From Xenorhabdus stockiae (GTDB lineage Bacteria; Pseudomonadota; Gammaproteobacteria; Enterobacterales; Enterobacteriaceae): 64,000 nucleotides of DNA. The position numbers and the translations under genes were made by a program. The notes beneath the pieces are model-generated. The model did not search any database. It had not been told where the DNA came from and saw only the letters and a list, made by a program, of their open reading frames with translations. The stretch covers positions 1-64,000 of the forward strand of contig NZ_NJAJ01000017.1 in the NCBI RefSeq assembly GCF_002632825.1, given 5' to 3'. Shown here in pieces: positions 51,612 through 61,988 of this stretch; the stretch's first letter is position 1; each line of letters begins with the position of its first letter.

Positions 51612-52955
51612 TTATTGACCGGCGATACTCATTTCCGGCAACAGAACTGAACCACACTGAATGTTACTGCGTGTTTCGATATCATTACCGATTGTTACCA
51701 TATTTGCCCACATATCTTTCAGATTGCCTGCAATGGTTATCTCACTGACGGGATACTGAATTTCGCCATTTTCGACCCAAAAACCGGCCGCGCCACGAGA
51801 GTAATCTCCTGTTATTGCGCTGACACCCTGTCCCATCAGTTCCGTCACTACCAGACCCGTGCCCATTTCCCGCAACAGCCCATCAAAACCCAGCCCCTGA
51901 CCTTCGATACGCCAGTTATGAATTCCACCTGCATGACCGGTACTTGTCAGACCCAGTTTACGAGCAGAGTATGACGTCATCAGCCATGACTGTAATACAC
52001 CGTCTTTAATAATCTCACGAGGCAGTGTACGTACGCCTTCGCTGTCAAAAGGTGTTGAAGCCAGACCTCTCAACAAATGAGGCTGCTCCTCAATTGTCAG
52101 CCACGAAGGCAGGATTTGTTTACCCAGACTGTCCAACAGAAAGGAGGATTTACGATAGATGCTGCTGCCACTAATCGCTCCGACCAAATGACCAAACAGA
52201 CCGGTCGCCACTTCTGCGGAAAAAATCACCGGTGCTTTCATCGTCGAAAGCTTACGCGCCCCTAAGCGAGACAATGTACGTTGCGCGCTCTCCTGACCAA
52301 CCCACTCTGGTGACTGTAATTCATCAAAACGACGGTTCACGGTATAGGCATAATCGCGTTCCATATTGCCGTCTTGTTCTGCAATTACACAGCTAGATGT
52401 GGAATAGCGGCTTGAGCAGTAACTCTGCAACATACCATGACTATTACCAAAGACGCGGATGCCATAGTGAGCATTAAAACTGCCGCCTTCGGTATTAGTA
52501 ATACGTTGATCGGCCTGTAGTGCCGCCTGTTCCGCGCGGGCTGCCAGTTCAATCGCCTTATCAGCATCCAAATCAGCTGTGTGGAACAAATCCAGATCAG
52601 GCGCTTCAAACGCTAATAATTCTTTATCTGCCGGGCCAGCACAAGGATCTGGCGAAGTATAACGAGCAATATCAATAGCCGCCTGCACCGTACGCGCAAT
52701 AGCCTCCGGGCTTAAATCGGTAGATGATGCGCTGCCTTTGCGCTGCTGATTATAAACAGTGATGCCTAATGCGCCATCACTGTTAAATTCTACATTTTCG
52801 ACTTCACTGAAACGGGTACTGACGCTGATCCCCGTTGTTTTATTGACTGCGACTTCCGCAGCATCGCAACCTGCTTTCGCTAATTCCAGAGCGTGGGAAA
52901 CAGCCTCTTCCAATTGCTTACGCTGCTCCGTAATTTGTTGATTGGTAACTATCAT
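51612..52955 (-). CDS. pmbA: Metalloprotease subunit TldE (PmbA)
   Basis: PmbA (TldE) is the non-catalytic-metal partner of the TldD/E heterodimeric protease, which trims small unfolded peptides, matures microcin B17 and degrades the antitoxin CcdA in E. coli. The 447-residue protein lacks the HExxxH zinc motif, as expected for TldE, and has [27 protein letters not shown]-like ([15 protein letters not shown]) and [21 protein letters not shown] 52955 is used; a TTG one codon earlier is in frame. It is divergent from darP, and its partner tldD lies only 2.9 kb away, unlike in E. coli. Confidence 0.95.
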   Translation of the reverse strand: MIVTNQQITEQRKQLEEAVSHALELAKAGCDAAEVAVNKTTGISVSTRFSEVENVEFNSDGALGITVYNQQRKGSASSTDLSPEAIARTVQAAIDIARYTSPDPCAGPADKELLAFEAPDLDLFHTADLDADKAIELAARAEQAALQADQRITNTEGGSFNAHYGIRVFGNSHGMLQSYCSSRYSTSSCVIAEQDGNMERDYAYTVNRRFDELQSPEWVGQESAQRTLSRLGARKLSTMKAPVIFSAEVATGLFGHLVGAISGSSIYRKSSFLLDSLGKQILPSWLTIEEQPHLLRGLASTPFDSEGVRTLPREIIKDGVLQSWLMTSYSARKLGLTSTGHAGGIHNWRIEGQGLGFDGLLREMGTGLVVTELMGQGVSAITGDYSRGAAGFWVENGEIQYPVSEITIAGNLKDMWANMVTIGNDIETRSNIQCGSVLLPEMSIAGQ

Positions 52956-53154
52956 CAATTAACCATAACCATTTAAATTAAAAGGGAATTTACCAGGGAA
53001 AGTGCTATATTCCGGCTTTCAGTATTAATGCCGAGTGGTAATCAGGCAATTTTCCCAGTTACAATAGACAATATTAGAAGATGTTAACACCCACCGGGAA
53101 ATTGGTCATGTTCCAAAGTGCACCTTATCCGGCCTTTTTAGAAGGAAAACAATT

Positions 53155-53691
53155 ATGGCAAAGCAGCCTGAAGATTGGCTCGACAATTATCCTGCTGAAG
53201 AGGAAGAAGAAGAGATAATCTGGGTCAGTAAAAGTGAAATCAAGCGGGATGCGGAAGAGCTTAAAAAGCTGGGAGCTGAACTGGTTGAACTGAGCAAAAG
53301 CGAACTGGAACGCATCCCGTTGGATGAAGATTTACTGGCCGCGATTGAGCTGGCACAGAGAATCAAACGTGAAGGCCGTCGTCGTCAGTTACAATTGATA
53401 GGCAAACTATTACGTGCCCGCGATCCAGAGCCAATTACTATCGCATTGGATAAACTGAAAAACCGGCATAACCAGCAGGTTGTGATCCTGCACAAATTGG
53501 AAGAACTTCGGGATAAATTACTGGAAAGTGACAACGCGCTTGAAGAAGTTGTGACACTCTATCCGCATACAGATCGCCAGCAACTACGGACGCTGGTGCG
53601 TAATGCCAAAAAAGAGAAAGCAGCGAACAAACCACCAAAATCCTACCGGCAGATCTTTCAGTATCTGAAAGAATTATCTGGAACAGTATGA
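53155..53691 (+). CDS. darP: Ribosome biogenesis factor DarP (YjgA)
   Basis: DarP (YjgA, DUF615) associates with late 50S precursors and helps maturation of the peptidyl transferase centre. The 178-residue protein is entirely helical and highly charged: acidic N-terminus ([27 protein letters not shown]), [34 protein letters not shown], and C-terminal [23 protein letters not shown]. Length is close to E. coli (183). AGAAGGAAA precedes the ATG. It is divergent from pmbA, the E. coli arrangement, and ends at a hairpin. Confidence 0.95.
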   Translation: MAKQPEDWLDNYPAEEEEEEIIWVSKSEIKRDAEELKKLGAELVELSKSELERIPLDEDLLAAIELAQRIKREGRRRQLQLIGKLLRARDPEPITIALDKLKNRHNQQVVILHKLEELRDKLLESDNALEEVVTLYPHTDRQQLRTLVRNAKKEKAANKPPKSYRQIFQYLKELSGTV

Positions 53692-53700
53692 TATTCAGAT

Positions 53701-53723
53701 CGCCATTTCTTTAAGAAATGGCG
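53701..53723 (+). terminator. Stem-loop after darP
   Basis: Arms CGCCATTTCTT and AAGAAATGGCG around a single base start 10 bases past the darP stop. A T-rich stretch (TAACTTTCTTTTCTC) follows. Probable terminator. Confidence 0.55.
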
Positions 53724-53871
53724 GTAACTTTCTTTTCTCTTATCCCGTATCCCGCCATCATATTAAAACTGCTTAATTTAACACTTCCGGTTAAATATTA
53801 CGAAAATGTAACAAAAATGAGATAACCTTAATTGTTTTTCATTATCTGAACTTGCATAAAGGATATTTCAC

Positions 53872-54825
53872 ATGCCTCTCGTTGTTATTCCAGATGATTA
53901 TCAAGCTGCAACAAAACAGATTCAGGCTTTATATCAAAACCGTGATTTTGACGTTGTCAGCCTCGGTGCAGTGGATCGCGACCCGAAAGCCAGTGAGTTA
54001 CTCTCTAAGGCTGATGCACTGATCTTGATCCGTGAAAGAACAATTATTGATGAGCAGTTCTTATCTAAAACCCCCAACTTAAAACTGATCAGCCAAACAG
54101 GAAAGGTGGCTTACAATATCGATCTGGATTTATGTAAACAGAAGGGCATTGCTGTCGTAGAGGGTGCCGGTTCTCCTGTTGCCGCAGCCGAGTTAACTTG
54201 GTTGTTAATTCAAAGTTCCATCCGCAAATTCGTCGCTTTAGTGGAGTCGATGAAAAAAGGTCAGTGGCAAACTGAACTGGGCGATACCGTCGCTGAAAAA
54301 ACCCTTGGTATTCTCGGGTATGGAAATATTGGTCAACGGGTTGCCAGATATGCACGTGCATTTGATATGAAGGTTCAGGTGTGGGGTTCAGAACGCTCAC
54401 AGGAAAAAGCCCGTCAGGACGGTCTGATTGTTCCTCAATCACGTGAAGATTTTTTTAAAACATCGGATGTTATTACCCTGCATCAGCGTCTGGTTAAAGA
54501 GACGACAGGTAATGTCACATTGGCTGATCTGACTCATATGAAAAACAGTGCGGTATTAGTCAATACAGCAAGATCAGCGCTGATAGAAGCCGGTGCTCTT
54601 GAGAAAGCACTTGATCTGGGTACGCCGGGTTTTGCTGCATTGGATGTTTTTGATGTTGAACCGATTTGGGATGCCAGCCACACTTTATTAAAACGAGACA
54701 ATGTCCTGTGTAGTCCGCACATAGGTTATGTCACAACAAGCTGCTACGACATCTATTTTGACAGTGCATTTAAGAATGTTGAGCGTTATTTTTCTGGCGA
54801 TGAAAGCCATGTTGTAAATAAATAA
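53872..54825 (+). CDS. D-isomer-specific 2-hydroxyacid dehydrogenase family protein
   Basis: A 317-residue NAD(P)-dependent enzyme that should interconvert a D-2-hydroxyacid and a 2-oxoacid. It has the split catalytic domain, the central Rossmann motif LGILGYGNIGQRVARYAR (about 143-160), and the family's catalytic Arg (NTARSALIEAGAL), Glu (DVFDVEP) and His (SPHIGY). The residues around them differ from SerA, PdxB and LdhA, so the substrate is unknown; glyoxylate or hydroxypyruvate reductases and D-isomer dehydrogenases of amino-acid catabolism are candidates. AAAGGA precedes the ATG. It lies between darP and an ERIC element and has no operon partner. Confidence 0.88.
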   Translation: MPLVVIPDDYQAATKQIQALYQNRDFDVVSLGAVDRDPKASELLSKADALILIRERTIIDEQFLSKTPNLKLISQTGKVAYNIDLDLCKQKGIAVVEGAGSPVAAAELTWLLIQSSIRKFVALVESMKKGQWQTELGDTVAEKTLGILGYGNIGQRVARYARAFDMKVQVWGSERSQEKARQDGLIVPQSREDFFKTSDVITLHQRLVKETTGNVTLADLTHMKNSAVLVNTARSALIEAGALEKALDLGTPGFAALDVFDVEPIWDASHTLLKRDNVLCSPHIGYVTTSCYDIYFDSAFKNVERYFSGDESHVVNK

Positions 54826-54877
54826 CCGCTGGTTCTATATAGAAATACCGCCACATTTCAGCCAATGTAGCGGTGTA

Positions 54878-55020
54878 ATATACACAATGGATTTCAAGAT
54901 GCGTCGCGGCGGCAAGGGAGTTCATCCCCAGGAGCATAGATAACCGTATCTTTATAAAAACAGTGACCGGGGTGAACGAGCGCAGCCAACAAAGAGGCAA
55001 CTTGAAAGACGAAGTGTATA
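54878..55020. repeat. ERIC element (143 bp variant) between dehydrogenase and barstar genes
   Basis: Both ends (ATATACACAATGGATTTCAAG and CTTGAAAGACGAAGTGTATA) and the core CAGTGACCGGGGTGAACGAG are present. It is 16 bases longer than the 127-bp copy because of extra bases (CGTATCTTTATAAAAA region) just before the core. It stops 12 bases before the barstar-family stop codon. Confidence 0.88.
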
Positions 55021-55032
55021 AGAAGGGAAAAG

Positions 55033-55302
55033 TTAATTCATCACATCAAACTTTAGTTCCCCTTCCAGCTCTTCTTCGGCTTCCTCAAATAAAAGCACCA
55101 GCGCGGCAAACTGTGGTTTTTTCTGCACATCCAGATGGATAAAGGTAATATCAACAGGCAACTCAATTTCACTGGTTACCACATCCCAGAGCGCATCCAA
55201 ATTAGCGCCAAAATCATCGCTAAGATCGAAACGTTCCCTGAACTGATTATAAAAAGTGGTTAAATCAGGGATATGGTTAAAATCGAATTCCACTTTTTTC
55301 AT
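55033..55302 (-). CDS. Barstar-family ribonuclease inhibitor
   Basis: An 89-residue acidic protein of the barstar family, related to E. coli YhcO, which should block the active site of the adjacent barnase-type ribonuclease and protect the cytoplasm. Motifs include the family's central LDALWDVVTSEIELPVDITFIHL and the acidic FEEAEEELEGELKFDV tail. ATG 55302 is chosen since it follows the ribonuclease stop by 4 bases and matches the family N-terminus; a longer frame overlaps the ribonuclease gene. The toxin-first, inhibitor-second order with 4-base spacing indicates cotranscription. Confidence 0.88.
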   Translation of the reverse strand: MKKVEFDFNHIPDLTTFYNQFRERFDLSDDFGANLDALWDVVTSEIELPVDITFIHLDVQKKPQFAALVLLFEEAEEELEGELKFDVMN

Positions 55303-55306
55303 ATTA

Positions 55307-55777
55307 TCATTCCAGCCTTGTGAAATGGTTATAATGATCAAGCGTCAGATAGATCAGCCCATCGTTAGAATAAAGTAATCGGTCACTGCCCCGACGCCCA
55401 CAGTTATAATTCACATCTGCTTCAAACCACTGGCGTCCGGCCTCATCTGGCAGTTTATGCTCACGGTTAGTGAACCTGTCCCCACCAATGGCTTTTCCCG
55501 GTACGGCTTCACATAAATTACCTTTACGCGGTTCCCAGCCAAGACGACGGGCATGTTTCTTCGTAATGTAATAATCAGGTAATTTGTGATGCTGTTTCAG
55601 ATAATTCGCAACCCGATGCTGTTCAGTCAGAACATCAATATGCGGAGTGGCTGTCTCTTCTGCTACCACCGTATTTTTCGGTGTTTTCCCGCTACCAGAT
55701 AACCCCGTGTCTTTCAAAAAGACAATAGAGATAACCGCCAGAAGCAGAAATACACCTGCCAGTGCGCTCTTTTTCAT
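55307..55777 (-). CDS. Secreted barnase-family ribonuclease
   Basis: A 156-residue guanyl-specific ribonuclease of the barnase (N1/T1) family. The N-terminus has a signal or anchor helix (KKSALAGVFLLLAVISIVF) followed by a polar linker. The catalytic half is clear: RQWFEADVNYNCGRRGSDRLLYSNDGLIYL with general base Glu and the Arg of SDRLLYS, and the general acid His in LDHYNHF, aligning with barnase Glu73, Arg87 and His102. Two cysteines (GNLCEAVPGK and YNCGRRG) may form a disulfide in the periplasm. GAGG lies 5 bases before ATG 55777. The target may be environmental RNA or rival cells. Confidence 0.88.
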   Translation of the reverse strand: MKKSALAGVFLLLAVISIVFLKDTGLSGSGKTPKNTVVAEETATPHIDVLTEQHRVANYLKQHHKLPDYYITKKHARRLGWEPRKGNLCEAVPGKAIGGDRFTNREHKLPDEAGRQWFEADVNYNCGRRGSDRLLYSNDGLIYLTLDHYNHFTRLE

Positions 55778-55820
55778 AATGACCTCTTGCACTTAATGGA
55801 TCAAATCACGCCAAAAAGTG

Positions 55821-57266
55821 TCAAGCTGTTCCGCCTACGGTCAGGTTATCCAGTTTCAATGTAGGCTGCCCAACTCCCACGGGAACACTTTGACCCTCTT
55901 TACCACATACACCAACACCTTTATCAAGGGCTAAATCATTACCTACCATGGAAATCTGCTGCATTGCCTCAATACCTGAGCCAATCAGAGTTGCTCCTTT
56001 TACCGGTTTGGTGATCCTACCGTTCTCAATCAAATACGCTTCTGATGTCGAGAAGACAAACTTACCTGACGTGATATCCACCTGACCACCACCAAAATTC
56101 GGTGCATACAGGCCACGATCAACACTGGCAATAATTTCTTCTGGTGTAGAGTTACCCGCCAGCATGTAGGTGTTAGTCATTCGTGGCATAGGCAAATGGG
56201 CATAAGATTCACGACGACCGTTCCCTGTCGGAGCAACACCCATCAAACGCGCATTCAGTTTGTCCTGCATGTAACCTTTTAAAATGCCATTCTCAATCAG
56301 AACATTGTATTGTCCCGGAACCCCTTCATCATCAATAGATAATGAACCCCGACGGCCTTCAATCGTGCCATCATCAACCACAGTACATAGCTCAGAAGCA
56401 ACTTTCTGCCCAATCTGGCCAGAGAAAACAGATGTGCCACGGCGGTTAAAATCACCTTCCAGACCATGACCAACGGCTTCATGCAGTAAAACACCCGGCC
56501 AACCTGCGCCCAGTACAATCGGCATCGCTCCCGCCGGAGCAGCAACTGCTGAAAGATTCACTAATGCCATACGAACAGCTTCACGGGCAAATTGTTCTGC
56601 CAGCGTCTGCCCGTCAGTGTCTTGCAGGAAATATTCATAACCATAGCGGGCACCGCCGCCACTGGAACCACGCTCGCGTTTGCCGTCTTCTTCGACCAAT
56701 ACACTGACAGAAAGACGTACCAGCGGGCGGATATCAGCGGCTAATGTGCCATCCGTCGCAGCAACCAGTACCTGCTCATAAACACCACTCAGGCTGGCAT
56801 TAACTTCCTGTACTCTTTGGTCTTCCGCACGGGCAATTTTATCAACATGGTGCAGCAAGGCGATTTTCTCTTCCCTGCTCATACTTTGCAGCGGATCCAC
56901 TGCCGGATACAAAACGTTATGTGTCACTGCTCCCAGTGTATGGGCAGTGCCATTTCCTATTTCTCTCACAATGCTGCGCGCTGCCTGTGCACTTTGCTGC
57001 AAGGCATTCAGAGTGATCTGATCAGCATAGGCAAAACCGGTTTTCTCGCCGCTAACAGCCCGAACACCTACTCCCTGATCAATATTATAGGATCCATCTT
57101 TGATGATACGATCTTCCAATACCCACGTTTCGTGGTAGCTAGACTGGAAATAGAGATCAGCATAATCAAGGCGGCGTTCTGCCAATTGCCCTAATACGGA
57201 AAACAAGTCGTTATGATTCAGGCCATTGTCAGTCAGTAAATGTTCACTGACATAAGTTAAACTCAT
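55821..57266 (-). CDS. tldD: Metalloprotease catalytic subunit TldD
   Basis: TldD is the zinc-bearing subunit of the TldD/E protease. The 481-residue protein (E. coli 481) has the HExxxH zinc motif in [24 protein letters not shown] with a downstream third ligand in the [11 protein letters not shown] to [21 protein letters not shown] part, and the C-terminal GFG-type block [20 protein letters not shown]. It is in the gene order yhdP, nitrilase, tldD with 5 bases to the nitrilase gene, suggesting an operon from rng down. Confidence 0.96.
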   Translation of the reverse strand: MSLTYVSEHLLTDNGLNHNDLFSVLGQLAERRLDYADLYFQSSYHETWVLEDRIIKDGSYNIDQGVGVRAVSGEKTGFAYADQITLNALQQSAQAARSIVREIGNGTAHTLGAVTHNVLYPAVDPLQSMSREEKIALLHHVDKIARAEDQRVQEVNASLSGVYEQVLVAATDGTLAADIRPLVRLSVSVLVEEDGKRERGSSGGGARYGYEYFLQDTDGQTLAEQFAREAVRMALVNLSAVAAPAGAMPIVLGAGWPGVLLHEAVGHGLEGDFNRRGTSVFSGQIGQKVASELCTVVDDGTIEGRRGSLSIDDEGVPGQYNVLIENGILKGYMQDKLNARLMGVAPTGNGRRESYAHLPMPRMTNTYMLAGNSTPEEIIASVDRGLYAPNFGGGQVDITSGKFVFSTSEAYLIENGRITKPVKGATLIGSGIEAMQQISMVGNDLALDKGVGVCGKEGQSVPVGVGQPTLKLDNLTVGGTA

Positions 57267-57271
57267 AGTGT

Positions 57272-58132
57272 TTACTCTTTATCTAAATTTGTATTCTTTT
57301 TTATCAAAGAAGTCAGTTGCGGACGGAAGCGATTATGTTTCACCACTCTGATTTGTTCACGCATGTGAGTCAGGCTATCCCGCCGGATATTGAGCTGGAG
57401 TGCACAGACACTCAGAGGATTTTTCTTAATGATTTCCCCCCAGCCACTCACTGCCATTGAATGCCCCCACGTTCTACGGGTGCCGTGCACACCGACCTGT
57501 GCAGGAGCCAGTATAATACATTGATTCTCAATTGCGCGGGCACGCAAAAGAGGCTCCCAGTGCGCTTTACCTGTCAGTCTGGTGAAAGCGGCTGGTACAG
57601 AAATCAGTTCAGCGCCCTGTTCCCGCAATGCCTGAAACAGGCCGGGAAAACGCAGATCATAACAGATAGTCATTCCCAGACGACCGACAGGTGTATCAAC
57701 AACCGTAATGTGTTCACCACGCTGATAAATGGAAGATTCGTTATAAGAACCGTGCTCATCCTTGATATTGACATCAAACATGTGGATCTTGTCATAGCGG
57801 GCGCGGATTTCACCCTGATCATCAAATAATAAGCTACTGCTGGTAATACGACTCGGATCTTCCCGACTGATCATCGGAATTGAACCAATCAGTAACCAGA
57901 TACCATAATGCTGTGCAAGTTCACGCACAGCCTGCTGTAAGGGGCCTGTTCCCTGTTCTTCTGCATGTTCGCGATAAGCATCAGCATCTGCAAACAGCAA
58001 GGCATTCTCCGGGGTCAGAACCAGCTTTACAGTTTTAGGCAATTGCTTAATCTGCTGTTCAATTTGCGCTAAATTATGTTTGATGTTTGTACCACTGCAT
58101 AATTGTAAGAGTGCAACATTGACGTTTCTCAT
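57272..58132 (-). CDS. Carbon-nitrogen hydrolase (nitrilase superfamily), Nit1/Nit2-like
   Basis: A 286-residue nitrilase-superfamily amidase with the catalytic triad Glu42 (TPENALLF), Lys115 (YDKIHMFDV) and Cys157 ([10 protein letters not shown]). The YDKIHMFDV and [15 protein letters not shown] motifs place it in the Nit branch, whose members hydrolyse deaminated glutathione (metabolite repair) or omega-amides. The gene lies between yhdP (4-base overlap) and tldD (5 bases), a position where Yersinia and Vibrio relatives also have a nitrilase but E. coli does not. The substrate is inferred from the branch only. Confidence 0.88.
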   Translation of the reverse strand: MRNVNVALLQLCSGTNIKHNLAQIEQQIKQLPKTVKLVLTPENALLFADADAYREHAEEQGTGPLQQAVRELAQHYGIWLLIGSIPMISREDPSRITSSSLLFDDQGEIRARYDKIHMFDVNIKDEHGSYNESSIYQRGEHITVVDTPVGRLGMTICYDLRFPGLFQALREQGAELISVPAAFTRLTGKAHWEPLLRARAIENQCIILAPAQVGVHGTRRTWGHSMAVSGWGEIIKKNPLSVCALQLNIRRDSLTHMREQIRVVKHNRFRPQLTSLIKKNTNLDKE

Positions 58133-61100
58133 GACCCTTTATTCTCCTTAAGCTGACGTAAGACTTCATCAATTTTAGGTTGTTCCAGACTGCCGGTTAT
58201 TCGATAGCGAATGACTGAGATCTTGCTCCATAACGGGCCTAACACTTTCGCCGCTGCAAAAACAGCAGCACCTGCCATAGGGTTAATCGCAAAAGCGGTT
58301 GCCACACCGACTGTGGCTGATATTTCCGGGGTGATCACCAACTCCATATTGAGCTGACGCTGGATAAAGTTTATCTGACCTTTTGCATCGATATCAGCTT
58401 CCAGCCCATCAATATGGAAGTTATCCGTATACATAACCCCATTTTTTATCTGTGCATCGCCACGCATAGAATCAAAGTTAAAATCATCACTGAATGTGTC
58501 ACTGAAATCCAACTGTAATTTACGCAATAAAGCATCAAAACTGACCAGCCTCAACAGTTGTCCTGCTCTGCCTGCGCCCAGTTTAGCTATTGTGCCTTTG
58601 CCCAGTGTCCCTGTCAGGCGGCCATCAAGCGTTTTAATATCAGGCTGCCACGGCGTATCCTTCCAGTTAAGATCAAAATCAAACTTAAATGGGGCACCGG
58701 TAATGGGAATAATGAACCCGAGATAAGCAGCCATATCATCTAAACTTCCCCCTGATATTTGCCCCTTAGCCCGAGTATAGTTTCCCTCATTACTTTCACT
58801 CCAATGACCGGATAATGTCAATTTACCCGCACTATTTTCTACCCGGCCATCAGTCAGAACCAATGAGTTGCCTTCCGGTTTGACGGTTCCTGAAATTTTT
58901 CCGATTTTTAATCCAGCCAACCAGCACTCATTACATCTCACATTAAGTGTTGGCCAATGACTCAAATCATATTTTGGCGTATCCACTACGGTTGAAGCCG
59001 ACGAGTTGTCATCATTGGCAGCACTGTCTGGAAACATCGGGTTATAATAGAGATAATTAAGCGCGCCCTGCCATATCCTATCCGAATAAATCCGCAAATC
59101 GCCGTCAATTTCTTCTCCGATCGCATTAATATGCAAACTATCAGATTGTTTGCTGGCACTCAGTATAAGATTATGCCAACGCTGCCCACCGATATTCAAA
59201 GAAGGTATTGTGATTTCAAATAACTCAGGCCACCTGAAAGCCCCGCTCGTTCCAGATTTGGTTTCCAATGTTCCAAACAGTGCCAGCCATTTATCACCCT
59301 CAATATCAGGTAAATTCAGTTCAAGCATTGATTTTTCAGGTAACGCGGGAATGCCATTTTTATCTGTGTTCAGAATACCCCGCTGTAAACGGGTATAACC
59401 TTTCTCCAGTAACCATTGGCTATTGAATTTATATCTGTTCCCTAATGAACCGGTAAGCCTAAGCTGATTATCATCCCCTTCGGCCTGAATATTGAGATCA
59501 TTCAATCCCTGCAAAGAGGCGGTTTCCAGCCCGTCTAATGTGCTGTTGATATGTGACAAATCAGCATTGATTGCAACCTGATATTTTGCGCCCTGTTGTG
59601 ATAATTCATGTTGCAAACCCTCACCTTTTGAGGGAAGGGTAATATTGACTTTCCCCTGCCAGTCAAGCCGCCCTGATAACTGGCGGCGTATTTCTGTCGG
59701 CAATTCCGGTAGTGTTGCCACGGGCCAGCCAGCATTCAGGTCAACATTAACCTGATAATGCTGCGTTAAATCCTGTGTCGTAAATCGTAATGACAGAGGG
59801 TTACCAAACCAGTTAGTGGAAAGGCTATCACTTTGCAAGTTGCCATTATCAAAGCGGAACTTGCCACTGAGGTGCTTCATTCTACTGTTCAGTGGCTGAA
59901 TAAAGAGTTCAGTATCTTTCAACGCCACTTCACCACGGGCATCAGTTTTGCCATCTTCCAGATGTATATCCAGATGAAGATTGCCATCAACCTTGCCGCT
60001 AAGCTGTAAATTATCCAGCGCATTCCCGACAGTATCGGATAATGAACTATGGTGAAAATAGTCGTGAATATCTTCACCATCTCCGGAAATGTCAGCATCA
60101 ATTAAGAGTTTTTCTTTATCGTAATCAGCGATAACAGCAGAAACCCGGGAAGCATCGACTTTACCCAGTTTCGCTTTATCTGCCTGTATCCATAATCCGT
60201 TATTGCGGAAATTTAAATTAGCATTCAGGCCAAACAGAGCTGGCCAGTCTGGTTGGTATTTAAATGTTGCATTGCGCAGGGGAACCCACACCTGAAATTG
60301 GCCATTGTTATGCCTGAATGGAAAGTCATTAGGGTTACCCTGAAAAATCAGCGTGGCATTATCGATTTTCCCTTTAATTAACGATTTCGTCAGATAATCT
60401 GTCAGCGATTTTCCCATCAGGGTTTGGGGAAAATAGCGCCATGCTTCGCCTGCATCATCAACGCGAATTCCTGCCAGCATTTCCAGCTTCGGGGGCTTAT
60501 TCCTGAGTTCGGTATAATTAAAATCGCCGTTTATCCATAATGATTTGGCCTGCAAATCCAGTCCCTGACTCCATATTTTCAAACCTTCCTGATCACTTTT
60601 CCATTCGATCTTCCCTGCGCCGCTGGCAATATCAAACGGTGCCTGAAACATTTGCCGGTAATCAATGAGGCTGTTTTTCAATTCAAATATGAAGTTTCCT
60701 TGCTGCTTATTTCCCGCCAGCGTGCCACTAAAATCATTCACTGAAGGCAGCTCTTTCCAGCGAGACCAGCTGACATCCTGCCATTTAACAGCAACATCCA
60801 TGCCGTCAGCCAGTTCAGGCGTGATATCAAGGGCAAAGCTGTGAATTAACCCTTTTGGCTGCCGATGTTGCCAGTCATTAACGTTCTCAGGAGTCACAGG
60901 TGACACCAGCGGTAACACACCACTCAGCCGTTCAAGCTGAATATTTTCAGCCCGAATACGCCAGTGATCTTTGTTCTGATATTGATTTGCCTTCGTGATA
61001 TATAAGGCGGCAAGACGACCTGCAAGCCACTGCTGACCATTAGTGTTCAGGCTTGCCAGATTTGGGATATCGAACAGCCAGCCTTCTCCCTGACGACGCA

Positions 61101-61962
61101 TTTGCAAAAGCAGATCATGAACGGTGAGCTGATGCTTCTTCTCCCCCACATGCCAGTTGGCATACCCGCGCCTGAGTTGTAAATGCCCGCTCTCGATTCT
61201 CCCGTTTTTCAGGGTAATCCAGTTAGCCAGACTAAAACGGGCATTTTCCAGACCGGTGCTGTCTTTTAACCAACGGCTGAGCCACAACCGCATATCAATA
61301 TCATCAGCCTGTAAATAGATAGTGCCGCTATCTAAAACATGATTAATATCTTTCAGGTCAAATTTAATCTGTACAACACCTTCCTGCCCATTAATTGAAG
61401 ACAGGTTAATATGCCCCTCTGCACGATGCCGGTTGTCTTTATTCAGCCATGCCAGCTGCGGTAACAATAATCTGACTTTTTCTCCCGATGGAGTAGGAAA
61501 CGTCAGGCTACTGTCATGCAATTCGAAATAATTAAAACGTTCGAGAAACAGGGAGGATAGCTTGTCCGGTTTGGGTAACTGCTGTTCACTTTCCCCATCA
61601 AACAGCGGCTTATCATAATCAACCTCAAGCTGATAAAAAGAGAGGTCACGAAAATGCCAGCGCCGCTGTAATAATGAGCGCCAGACATCCAGAGAAAGCG
61701 TCACTTTTTTGGCTTTAATATCCGTTTCTTCGTTTGTTGCATGAAGATCCCGGACTTCCAGCTGAGGGCCAAATGGCTCCCAGCGACCACTGATATAACC
61801 TATATTGACGGAAACACCAGTCAACGCTGAAATCTGGCGCGCCAATTGCTGGCGATAATCATTAATATGGGGCAGGAAAAAACGTAACCCGCTGACAAAC
61901 AAAGCCACAATGATAATGATTATTGCGGCTGTCGCTAATAATATCCCGAGCAGTCGCTTCAC
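58129..61962 (-). CDS. yhdP: AsmA-like phospholipid transport protein YhdP
   Basis: YhdP is a very large envelope-spanning AsmA/TamB-family protein; with TamB and YdbH it moves phospholipids to the outer membrane in E. coli. The 1277-residue protein (1266 in E. coli) has one N-terminal membrane helix (about 5-27), a first AsmA-like segment (VSVNIGYISGRWEPFGPQLEVRDL), a long region of repeated amphipathic strands forming a lipid groove, and a C-terminal DUF3971/AsmA2 region with LGKGTIAKLGAGRAGQLLRLVSFDALLRKLQLDF and MELVITPEISATVGVATAFAINPMAGAAVF. It overlaps the nitrilase gene by 4 bases. Confidence 0.95.
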   Translation of the reverse strand: MKRLLGILLATAAIIIIIVALFVSGLRFFLPHINDYRQQLARQISALTGVSVNIGYISGRWEPFGPQLEVRDLHATNEETDIKAKKVTLSLDVWRSLLQRRWHFRDLSFYQLEVDYDKPLFDGESEQQLPKPDKLSSLFLERFNYFELHDSSLTFPTPSGEKVRLLLPQLAWLNKDNRHRAEGHINLSSINGQEGVVQIKFDLKDINHVLDSGTIYLQADDIDMRLWLSRWLKDSTGLENARFSLANWITLKNGRIESGHLQLRRGYANWHVGEKKHQLTVHDLLLQMRRQGEGWLFDIPNLASLNTNGQQWLAGRLAALYITKANQYQNKDHWRIRAENIQLERLSGVLPLVSPVTPENVNDWQHRQPKGLIHSFALDITPELADGMDVAVKWQDVSWSRWKELPSVNDFSGTLAGNKQQGNFIFELKNSLIDYRQMFQAPFDIASGAGKIEWKSDQEGLKIWSQGLDLQAKSLWINGDFNYTELRNKPPKLEMLAGIRVDDAGEAWRYFPQTLMGKSLTDYLTKSLIKGKIDNATLIFQGNPNDFPFRHNNGQFQVWVPLRNATFKYQPDWPALFGLNANLNFRNNGLWIQADKAKLGKVDASRVSAVIADYDKEKLLIDADISGDGEDIHDYFHHSSLSDTVGNALDNLQLSGKVDGNLHLDIHLEDGKTDARGEVALKDTELFIQPLNSRMKHLSGKFRFDNGNLQSDSLSTNWFGNPLSLRFTTQDLTQHYQVNVDLNAGWPVATLPELPTEIRRQLSGRLDWQGKVNITLPSKGEGLQHELSQQGAKYQVAINADLSHINSTLDGLETASLQGLNDLNIQAEGDDNQLRLTGSLGNRYKFNSQWLLEKGYTRLQRGILNTDKNGIPALPEKSMLELNLPDIEGDKWLALFGTLETKSGTSGAFRWPELFEITIPSLNIGGQRWHNLILSASKQSDSLHINAIGEEIDGDLRIYSDRIWQGALNYLYYNPMFPDSAANDDNSSASTVVDTPKYDLSHWPTLNVRCNECWLAGLKIGKISGTVKPEGNSLVLTDGRVENSAGKLTLSGHWSESNEGNYTRAKGQISGGSLDDMAAYLGFIIPITGAPFKFDFDLNWKDTPWQPDIKTLDGRLTGTLGKGTIAKLGAGRAGQLLRLVSFDALLRKLQLDFSDTFSDDFNFDSMRGDAQIKNGVMYTDNFHIDGLEADIDAKGQINFIQRQLNMELVITPEISATVGVATAFAINPMAGAAVFAAAKVLGPLWSKISVIRYRITGSLEQPKIDEVLRQLKENKGS

Positions 61963-61988
61963 TCATTTCTCCTTGTTTGTCAGCACGT

